A stretch of 12,393 nt of DNA, taken from positions 1-12,393 of the forward strand of contig CAYYAQ010000151.1 in the NCBI GenBank assembly GCA_964469555.1. Reading direction: 5' to 3'. Each line of letters starts with the position of its first letter. Position 1 is the first letter of the stretch. Both the position numbers and the translations under genes were made by a program. This DNA comes from CAYYAQ01 sp964469555 (lineage in GTDB: Bacteria; Planctomycetota; UBA1135; UBA2386). A model generated the notes under the pieces. It was given only the letters and a program-made list of their open reading frames with translations, was not told where the DNA came from and did no database searches. Shown in pieces: positions 6,709 to 12,393 of this stretch.

Positions 6709-8110
6709 CGATCCGCAACCTCCTCTGCCAGAATGCCACTTCCTCGCGCACGCGTGCCGGCGCTGTGCCGCCGATAGAATTCCGACGATCGAGCACTGCC
6801 GTCACGGACAATCGCTCGTGCAGGCTCGCGCCCGATCCGGAGACGAGTTCCGGGACCAACTCCGAAAGGTCGGCATTCGGCAGGTCTTCGATCTCGACGC
6901 CGTACTTCAGGGCGCGGCGAACAGTCTGACCCGCGCGCTCGTGTGCCGTCCGGAACGGCACGCCCGAAGCGACCAGCAGATCTGCGAGATCCGTCGTGTT
7001 CATGTAGCCGCGGCTGCTCTGCGCCTGGCACTGGTCCACGTCGAACTCCGCGTGTTGTGCCGCCGTCGTCGCGACTCGGAGGCAAGCCGTAGTCGTGTCC
7101 ATAGCGTCGAAGAGCGCCTCCTTGTCCTCTTGCATGTCCTTGTTGTAGGCAAGCGGCAGTCCCTTGAGCGTCATCAACAGACTTTGCAAACTGCCGGCGA
7201 CCCTCCCCGTTTTCCCGCGCAACAACTCCATCGCGTCCGGGTTCTTCTTTTGTGGCATCAAGCTGCTTCCCGTCGCGACGGCATCGCCGAAGCTCAGGTA
7301 GCCAGCGTCCTGACTTGCGAAGAAGATCCAGTCCTCCGCCAACCGAGACAGGTGCACCATGATCATCGAACACGCGAATACGACCTCACAGACGTGGTCG
7401 CGGTCACTCACGGAGTCGAGGCTGTTGCGCGTCGGTCCGTCGAATCCCAACTCCTCTGCCAGCACCCTTCTGTCGATGGGGAAAGCCGTGCCGGCAAGCG
7501 CTCCAGAGCCGAGTGGACAGGCGTCCATCCGCTCGTCCGCGTCCGACACCCGGAGCAGATCCCGACTCAGCATCTCGACGTAGGCAAGAGCGTGATGCCC
7601 CACGGTGATCGGCTGCGCGCGCTGGAGATGCGTGAAGCCTGGAATCGGAAGGTCCGCGTGTTTCTCCGCGAGATTGACGAGCGCGAGCTGCAGCCCGACA
7701 AGCTCCTCACTCAGCACGTCGATCGCCTCGTGCATCCAGAGCTTCAGGTCTGTGGCGACCTGGTCGTTGCGCGAGCGGCCGGTGTGCAGTTTCTTGGCGA
7801 GGTCGCCAACGCGTTCGTAGAGCTCGCTTTCGACGAAGCTGTGCACATCCTCCGCGTCTGAGGTCCGCAGCGTTTGACACAACGAGCTCTCGTCGTCAGA
7901 TAGCTCCGTTGCCATTTCCTCCAGCGCCGTCGCCAACTGCGTCGCTTCGTCGTCGTCCAACACGTTCGCGTGACACAGAGCCCGTGCCCACGCGACGCTG
8001 CCCTGCAGATCCTGCAGCACCATCCGCTGGTCGAACGCGAGGCTCCGGTTGAACGCCTCGAAATGCGGATCCAAACCACCGCCGAACATTCCACCCCAGA
8101 GCTTCGACAT
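6695..8110 (-). CDS. argH: Argininosuccinate lyase
   Basis: Splits argininosuccinate into arginine and fumarate, the last step of arginine synthesis, in the cytoplasm as a tetramer of the fumarase/aspartase superfamily. At 471 residues it matches the family length. Motifs: an N-terminal KLWGGMFGGGLDP, HTGRSRNDQVATDL (109-122), THLQRAQP (160-167) with the active-site His161, and the superfamily signature GSSLMPQKKNPD (281-292), whose flexible loop holds the catalytic serine. Nothing essential appears missing. The ATG at 8110 overlaps the argG TGA by one base (TGATG on the minus strand), a classic coupling arrangement, and an AAGGGG Shine-Dalgarno precedes it. Its 3' end contains the ribosome site of the following synthase gene. 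Identification is very secure. Confidence 0.98.
   Translation of the reverse strand: MSKLWGGMFGGGLDPHFEAFNRSLAFDQRMVLQDLQGSVAWARALCHANVLDDDEATQLATALEEMATELSDDESSLCQTLRTSDAEDVHSFVESELYERVGDLAKKLHTGRSRNDQVATDLKLWMHEAIDVLSEELVGLQLALVNLAEKHADLPIPGFTHLQRAQPITVGHHALAYVEMLSRDLLRVSDADERMDACPLGSGALAGTAFPIDRRVLAEELGFDGPTRNSLDSVSDRDHVCEVVFACSMIMVHLSRLAEDWIFFASQDAGYLSFGDAVATGSSLMPQKKNPDAMELLRGKTGRVAGSLQSLLMTLKGLPLAYNKDMQEDKEALFDAMDTTTACLRVATTAAQHAEFDVDQCQAQSSRGYMNTTDLADLLVASGVPFRTAHERAGQTVRRALKYGVEIEDLPNADLSELVPELVSGSGASLHERLSVTAVLDRRNSIGGTAPARVREEVAFWQRRLRIDDDE
6718..6724 (-). promoter_or_regulatory. Strong internal ribosome-binding site for the N-acetylglutamate synthase gene
   Basis: On the minus strand AGGAGGT lies nine bases before the ATG at 6708, inside the last codons of argH. 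It is the best Shine-Dalgarno match in the operon and supports the start that overlaps argH by 14 bases. It suggests independent, efficient translation of the synthase. Confidence 0.65.
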
Positions 8111-9321
8111 CAGGCGTGCCCCTTCCGTGTTTGTGCGCTCGCCGCGACCATCCCGGGCAGCCCGTAGAGCTTGACGAATCCCCGGCTGTCGGCGTGGTCG
8201 AACCCCGCGCTCTCGCCGAACGTCGCCAGATCTTCCGAGTACAGACTGAACTCACTCCGCGTGCTGACCGCGGTCGCGTGGCCCTTGTAGAGCTTCACGT
8301 CGACTTCTCCGGTCACGTATTGCGTGGCCTTGCTGAAGAACGCGTCCATCGCCTCCCGCAGCGGGTGGAACCATCGCCCTGTGTAGACGAGGTCGGTGTA
8401 GTCGGGCATCAGTCTCTCGCAAGCACGCAGCGTGTCGCGCTCCATCGTGATTGAGCGAACAGTCTGCAACGCCTCCATGATAATCGTCCCGCCCGGAGTC
8501 TCGTAGACACCGCGCGACTTCATTCCAACGAGACGGTTCTCGGTGATGTCCACGCGACCCACGCCGTGTTTGCCGCCCAGTTCATTGAGTTTCTCGAGCA
8601 ACGCCACGGGTTCGATCTTCTCTCCACCGAGGGTGGTCGGGACGCCATGTTCGAAGCCGAGCGTGACGAACTCTGGCTGGTCCGGGGCCTCCTCCGCGGA
8701 GGCAGTGAGCATCCACACGTCGTCGGGGGCGCGGTTCGCAGGTTCTTCCAGCACGCCACCCTCGTGGCTGATGTGCCACAGGTTGCGATCGCGGGAATAG
8801 AGCTTCTCGCGTGTCGCCGCGACTTCGATGCCGCGCGCGTCCGCGTAGTCGAGGGCGTCCTCTCTCGAACGAATGTCCCAGTCACGCCACGGCGCGATGA
8901 TCTTCAGCTCGGGATTCAGGCACATGTATCCGAGCTCGAAGCGAACCTGGTCGTTGCCCTTGCCAGTGCAGCCGTGCGCGACGTATTCCGCGCCTACCTC
9001 GGCGGCGTAGGCAACCTGACCCTTCGCGAGGACGGGTCGCGCCATGCTCGTGCCAAGCAGGTAGCGCCCCTCGTAGACGGTCATCGCCCGCAGGCACGGC
9101 CAGACGTAGTCGACGAGGAACTCGTGTCGCAGGTCGTCGACCTTGCACGAGGCTGCGCCTGTGCGCTGGGCTTTTTCCTCGAGGCCCTCGAGCTCAGACG
9201 CACCCTGGCCGACGTCGCCGGCGTAGCAGTGTACCTCGAGTCCGTAGGTGTCCTGCAGGTAGGGGATGATGATGGAGGTGTCGAGACCACCGGAGTATGC
9301 GAGAACGACTTTGCTGGTCAT
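8110..9321 (-). CDS. argG: Argininosuccinate synthase
   Basis: Joins citrulline and aspartate with ATP to form argininosuccinate in the cytoplasm. At 403 residues it has the normal length for the common bacterial form. The N-terminal ATP-pyrophosphatase loop is AYSGGLDTS (8-16). Further family marks are YLLGTSMARP (87-96), HGCTGKGNDQVRFE (116-129), APWRDW, SRDRNLWHISHEGG and YETPGGTI. The ATG at 9321 is preceded at seven bases by AGGTGA, in which the TGA is the argF stop codon, so termination and initiation are tightly linked. It lies between argF and argH, in pathway order. No unusual features; identification is very secure. Confidence 0.98.
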   Translation of the reverse strand: MTSKVVLAYSGGLDTSIIIPYLQDTYGLEVHCYAGDVGQGASELEGLEEKAQRTGAASCKVDDLRHEFLVDYVWPCLRAMTVYEGRYLLGTSMARPVLAKGQVAYAAEVGAEYVAHGCTGKGNDQVRFELGYMCLNPELKIIAPWRDWDIRSREDALDYADARGIEVAATREKLYSRDRNLWHISHEGGVLEEPANRAPDDVWMLTASAEEAPDQPEFVTLGFEHGVPTTLGGEKIEPVALLEKLNELGGKHGVGRVDITENRLVGMKSRGVYETPGGTIIMEALQTVRSITMERDTLRACERLMPDYTDLVYTGRWFHPLREAMDAFFSKATQYVTGEVDVKLYKGHATAVSTRSEFSLYSEDLATFGESAGFDHADSRGFVKLYGLPGMVAASAQTRKGHA

Positions 9322-9328
9322 GATCGTG

Positions 9329-9334
9329 TCACCT
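9329..9334 (-). promoter_or_regulatory. Ribosome-binding site of argG made in part from the argF stop codon
   Basis: Minus-strand AGGTGA spans these six bases. Its TGA is the stop codon of argF, and the motif lies seven bases before the argG ATG. A ribosome finishing argF would be sitting on the argG ribosome site, which favours coupled translation. Confidence 0.55.
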
Positions 9335-10276
9335 GGCAGGGGTCAGCATGGCCATGATTGCCTTCTGCACGTGGAGGCGATTCTCGGCGATGTCGTAGAC
9401 GACGGAGTAGTCGCTGTCCATGACGGCAGTGGTTACCTCGGCGCCGCGGTGCGCGGGCAGGCAGTGCATGAACAAGGCACCGTCGTTTGCGCGCGCCATC
9501 ATTGTTTCGTCGACCTGGTAGCTGCCGAAGACCGCGGCGCGTTCTTCGACCTCGTCTTCCTGCCCCATGCTGGCCCACACGTCGGTGTAGATCGCGTCGA
9601 CGCCTTCGGTCGCCTCGACCGGATCGTTCAGGATCGTGATCTCGCTGCCCGTTTCTTGGGCGGTCTTCATCGCCTCGTTGACGACTTTCGAGTTCGGCTC
9701 GTAACCCTCGGGCGAACAAACTGTCATGTGCGCCCCGAGCTTGGACGCGACGGTGACCAACGAATGACAGGTGTTGTTGCCGTCGCCGACGAAGCAAACT
9801 CGCTTCCCGCGCACGTCTCCCCATTTCTCCGTCAGGGTGAAGAAGTCGGCGAGCGCCTGGCACGGGTGCAGGAAGTCCGAGAGCCCGTTGATCACCGGGA
9901 TCGAGCAGCTGGCGGCCATCTCTGTGATCACGCGGTGCTTGAACGTCCGCAACACGATGATGTCGGCCCATCGCTCGAGGTTGAGCGCAACGTCCTTCAC
10001 GTTCTCGCGCGAACCGATGCGAGCGTCGCGGTGGTCGAGGAATACGGCGCTGCCGCCCATGTCCTGGATTCCGATGTCGAACGTGAACCGTGTGCGCAGG
10101 CTGTCCTTCTCGAAGATCATCGCGACGCGCTTGTTTCGCATGACCGAGGTGTGGACGTCGCGTCCGGCCTTGAGAGCCGCCGTGGTTGTGAAGAGGGACA
10201 GGACTTCGTCCGGCGTGAATTGCGACGCCGAGAGCAGGTCCTTGTGCGGGAGTTTGGGGAATGGATTGTCAGTCAT
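9329..10276 (-). CDS. argF: Ornithine carbamoyltransferase
   Basis: Transfers the carbamoyl group of carbamoyl phosphate to ornithine, giving citrulline; cytoplasmic and normally trimeric. At 315 residues it is typical. The carbamoyl-phosphate loop reads DSLRTR (58-63), with Leu60 where most members have Thr. HPCQ (137-140) closes that site. Ornithine recognition is shown by DVWASMG (232-238) and HCLPAHRG (271-278), which mark a true ornithine enzyme rather than an aspartate or acetylornithine carbamoyltransferase. The ATG at 10276 overlaps the argD stop by four bases (ATGA) with AAGGGG seven bases before it. The frame is open another 211 codons upstream but only across argD in another frame, so that extension is not used. 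Identification is very secure. Carbamoyl phosphate must come from carAB elsewhere. Confidence 0.97.
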   Translation of the reverse strand: MTDNPFPKLPHKDLLSASQFTPDEVLSLFTTTAALKAGRDVHTSVMRNKRVAMIFEKDSLRTRFTFDIGIQDMGGSAVFLDHRDARIGSRENVKDVALNLERWADIIVLRTFKHRVITEMAASCSIPVINGLSDFLHPCQALADFFTLTEKWGDVRGKRVCFVGDGNNTCHSLVTVASKLGAHMTVCSPEGYEPNSKVVNEAMKTAQETGSEITILNDPVEATEGVDAIYTDVWASMGQEDEVEERAAVFGSYQVDETMMARANDGALFMHCLPAHRGAEVTTAVMDSDYSVVYDIAENRLHVQKAIMAMLTPAR

Positions 10277-11463
10277 GCTTTCGCCCCTTGTGTAGAGGTC
10301 ATGGACTCGAGGCCTTTGCGGATGCGATCGACGGCGCGGTAGATCTGCGATTCCGTCACGACATACGCTGGGAGCAGTCGCAGCGTGTGCGCGTCGGTGG
10401 CGTTGACGATCAGGTGTTCTTCGAAGAGGTGTCTCTGCACTTGGAATGCGTCGATTTCCGGCGCGAGTCCGATGGCCTGCATCAGGCCGCGACCGCGCAC
10501 TTCGACGACTTCGTCGGAGACCGTCGAGAGTCCGCGAAGGGCGGTGGTCAGGTGATCGCCCATCGCGGCGACTCGCTCCTGCAGTCCGCCTTCTTCCAGC
10601 TCGGTCAAGAACACCAGCGCCGCTCGGCAGGCCATCGGACCGCCTGCGAATGTGGACCCGTGGTCGCCGGGCTCGAGGATGTTCTTGGTGCGATGGCCGA
10701 CGAGCGTCATGCCCATCGGCAGGCCGACGGCAATGGGTTTCGCCAGCGTCGCGATGTCTGGGGTGACACCCGCGTGTTGTGCAGCGAGGAACAGCCCGGT
10801 TCGACCGCTGCCGCTCTGTACCTCGTCGTGAATCAGGATCGTGTCGCTCGCTGTGCAGAGCCGGCGACATTCCTGGAGATACTCGTCGGAGAGTGGGTGC
10901 ACGCCGCACTCGCCCTGGATCGGCTCCAATATGAGTGCGCAGGGTTTGTGACCGAGAGCTTCCTGCAGCGCGGGGACGTCATTCCGCGGGACGAAGGTCA
11001 CGTCGCCGGCCAGCGGTCCGAATGGCGCGCGGAACGATTCCTTGTGCGTGACCGAGAGCGCGCCCATCGTGCGACCGTGGAAGCCGCCGGTGAGAGCGAC
11101 GAACGACGTGCGTCCCGTTCCCTTTTGATAATGGTACTTGCGCGCGATCTTCAGCGCCGCCTCGTTCGCTTCTGTCCCGCTGTTGCAGAAGAACACCTCC
11201 TCCATGCAGGCGAGTCGCGTCACGCGTTCGGCGACGGCCTCGGTGAAGGGGTGTCGGAACAGGTTGCTGACGTGCAGCACCTGTGCCGCCTGGTCCTGCA
11301 GCGCGGCGACCAACTCGGGGTGCCCGTGACCGAGCGCAGACACTGCGATGCCGCCCAGGAAATCCAGATACTCGGTGCCATCCTCGGTGAAGAGGCTCGC
11401 GCCTTCGCCGCGGACGAAGACAGGTTCGGCGCGCTTGTAGGTCTTGACGACGTGTTCGTCCAT
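10273..11463 (-). CDS. argD: Acetylornithine aminotransferase
   Basis: PLP enzyme that converts N-acetylglutamate semialdehyde and glutamate to N-acetylornithine and 2-oxoglutarate. The protein has 396 residues, normal for class III aminotransferases of this type. Visible sites: FLGGIAVSALGHGHP (35-49), NSGTEANEAALK (94-105) for cofactor phosphate, FHGRTMGALSVT (128-139), DEVQSGSGRTG (213-223) with the PLP-contacting Asp213, Lys242 in TLAKPIA as the Schiff-base lysine, and HGSTFAGGP (268-276). The ATG at 11463 lies seven bases after the argB stop, with no good Shine-Dalgarno sequence. Its position between argB and argF matches the pathway. Such enzymes may also act on succinyldiaminopimelate for lysine synthesis, but that cannot be judged here. 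Confidence 0.97.
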   Translation of the reverse strand: MDEHVVKTYKRAEPVFVRGEGASLFTEDGTEYLDFLGGIAVSALGHGHPELVAALQDQAAQVLHVSNLFRHPFTEAVAERVTRLACMEEVFFCNSGTEANEAALKIARKYHYQKGTGRTSFVALTGGFHGRTMGALSVTHKESFRAPFGPLAGDVTFVPRNDVPALQEALGHKPCALILEPIQGECGVHPLSDEYLQECRRLCTASDTILIHDEVQSGSGRTGLFLAAQHAGVTPDIATLAKPIAVGLPMGMTLVGHRTKNILEPGDHGSTFAGGPMACRAALVFLTELEEGGLQERVAAMGDHLTTALRGLSTVSDEVVEVRGRGLMQAIGLAPEIDAFQVQRHLFEEHLIVNATDAHTLRLLPAYVVTESQIYRAVDRIRKGLESMTSTQGAKA

Positions 11464-11470
11464 TTGCAGT

Positions 11471-12274
11471 TCAGTTTTCGGAGAAGGTCGTGCCGACGTC
11501 GGGCAGGAGAGCGTTGCGAATCGCGTCGGATCCCGCGGCGGGAGCGATGACGATGTTGGCTTTCGGGTGGGCGGCGAGCGCCATCAGCGCGGCGTCGACC
11601 TTGGGAATCATGCCGCCGTGAATGACGCCGGACGCGCGCAGCGCCGCGCAACCTTCGGGAGTCAAGTTGTCGATGCGCTGACCGTCTGCGTCGAGGACGC
11701 CGGGCACGTTCGTGAGGAACACCACCGCGTCCGCGGAGAACGCGTGGGCCAACGGCCCGGCGCCGTGATCGGCGTTGATGTTGTAGAAATGGGTTCGATC
11801 CCCCTCGGCGCCGCGCGCCAGAGGCGCGACGGTCGCGAGGACCGGGACGGTGTCCGACTCGAGCAGGCAGTTGATGAAGTGGGGGTCTGGATCGCAGATA
11901 CTGCCCACGAAGCCGAGGTCGACGCCTTCTGCGGTGAGCTGTTGTGCGGCGAACGTATCACCGTCCGCGCCGGTCAGACCGACCGCGCGGACGCCCGCAC
12001 CAGACAACGCGTGCACGAGCCACCGATTGACCTGGCCGCCGAGCACCATCAGCACGGCTTCCGCCGTGTCCGCGTCGGTGATGCGCAGTCCTTCGTGGTA
12101 GCGGTCTTCGATGCCGAGCCGTCCGGTCAACGCGCGGATCTGGTCGCCGCCGCCGTGCACGAGAATGACCTGGTGGCCGTCTGATCTCGCCGTCGCCACG
12201 GACTGTGCCAGCTCTCCGCGGGATTCGACCGAGCCGAGTTGCGCGCCGCCGATCTTGACCAGAAGGCGCGTCAC
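11471..12274 (-). CDS. argB: Acetylglutamate kinase, form without the N-terminal arginine-sensing helix
   Basis: Phosphorylates N-acetylglutamate with ATP in the cytoplasm. At 267 residues it is close to the short enterobacterial form. Marks: Lys7 in LLVKIGGAQL, HGGG (40-43), GLRITD (62-67) with the substrate-binding Arg64, QVNRWLV (81-87), YNINADHGAGPLA (164-176), FLTNVPGV (186-193) and Lys225 in GGMIPKVDAAL. The kinase fold begins within the first residues, so the roughly 25-residue mobile N-helix that makes the hexameric enzymes arginine-sensitive is absent. The start is GTG at 12274, whose last bases are shared with the argC stop (GTGA); AGGA lies five bases upstream. A longer start would run into argC in a different frame. 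Identification is very secure. Confidence 0.97.
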   Translation of the reverse strand: MTRLLVKIGGAQLGSVESRGELAQSVATARSDGHQVILVHGGGDQIRALTGRLGIEDRYHEGLRITDADTAEAVLMVLGGQVNRWLVHALSGAGVRAVGLTGADGDTFAAQQLTAEGVDLGFVGSICDPDPHFINCLLESDTVPVLATVAPLARGAEGDRTHFYNINADHGAGPLAHAFSADAVVFLTNVPGVLDADGQRIDNLTPEGCAALRASGVIHGGMIPKVDAALMALAAHPKANIVIAPAAGSDAIRNALLPDVGTTFSEN

Positions 12275-12393
12275 GAGAGTCCTGCTGTCTCGGGCAGCCC
12301 GAGCATGAGGTTCATGTTTTGCACGGCCTGTCCCGCGGCGCCCTTGCCGAGGTTGTCGATCGCAGACGTCAGGACGATCTGGGATCCTGCCGG
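12271..12393 (-). CDS. argC: N-acetyl-gamma-glutamyl-phosphate reductase, C-terminal 40 residues only
   Basis: The frame enters from the right edge and ends in TGA at 12271. Its 40 residues include TSAIDNLGKGAAGQAVQNMN and then LMLGLPETAGL. This is the conserved ArgC C-terminus, where DNL-KG-AGQA-QN-N recurs across the family. ArgC reduces N-acetylglutamyl phosphate to the semialdehyde with NADPH. The active-site cysteine lies outside the window. The gene overlaps argB by four bases and is the most upstream operon member visible; the promoter must lie beyond 12393. Confidence 0.93.
   Translation of the reverse strand, partial: PAGSQIVLTSAIDNLGKGAAGQAVQNMNLMLGLPETAGLS

Noticed and set aside
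6578..7861. A 427-codon plus-strand frame antisense to argH
   Set aside because: Composition is that of a shadow frame and no domain is recognisable, while the opposite strand encodes a full argininosuccinate lyase.
9329..10276. Leu in place of Thr in the carbamoyl-phosphate loop of ArgF as a sign of altered substrate
   Set aside because: The SLRTR form occurs, as far as I recall, in ordinary bacterial ornithine carbamoyltransferases, and HPCQ, the SMG loop and HCLP are all intact.
10277..10909. A 211-codon N-terminal extension of argF
   Set aside because: It lies within argD in another frame. The ATG at 10276 has a good ribosome site and gives the normal family length.
10261..11550. A 429-codon plus-strand frame antisense to argD
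   Set aside because: Same reason: no recognisable domain, and argD on the other strand is complete. The length is a GC-content effect.
1..12393. Search for CRISPR arrays, insertion sequences, tRNA genes, toxin-antitoxin pairs or defence systems
   Set aside because: No spaced direct repeats, transposase motifs, cloverleaf sequences or small paired genes were seen. Apart from one divergent spacer, gaps between genes are at most 35 bases.

Overview
The window is GC-rich, densely coding bacterial chromosome. No tRNA, rRNA, CRISPR array, insertion sequence, phage gene or defence gene is visible. A planctomycete-like origin is my best inference. The haem protein at 3742-4923 pairs a single CxxCH site with a C-terminal beta-rich domain that I associate with large secreted proteins of Planctomycetota. 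The mix of ATG, GTG and TTG starts also fits a high-GC genome. No 16S gene or other firm marker is present, so this stays an inference.

Layout. (1) 1-1539, plus strand: a HEAT-repeat-like helical protein that probably begins before the window. (2) 1549-3599, minus strand: a three-gene envelope/lipid group, transcribed as sterol-desaturase-family membrane di-iron enzyme, then a small LysM lipoprotein, then phosphatidylserine decarboxylase. The last two genes abut with no spacer. (3) 3600-3741: a 142-base divergent promoter region with a hairpin just before the next start codon. (4) 3742-4923, plus strand: an exported c-type haem protein that looks like a shortened member of a propeller-plus-cytochrome family. 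(5) 4955-12393, minus strand: an arginine biosynthesis operon running argC (3' end only), argB, argD, argF, argG, argH, a short GNAT-type N-acetylglutamate synthase, argJ.

The arginine genes overlap or lie within 7 bases of each other, so they are very likely one transcript entering from beyond position 12393. Together they encode every step from glutamate to arginine. The acetyl group can be recycled by ArgJ, with the GNAT enzyme topping up N-acetylglutamate. Neither the synthase nor the kinase carries the classical arginine-sensing module, so the site of feedback control is not obvious.

I found no undescribed multi-gene system. The most interesting items are the shortened haem protein, the arrangement of arginine feedback control, the hairpin ahead of the haem gene, and the desaturase/LysM/Psd grouping.
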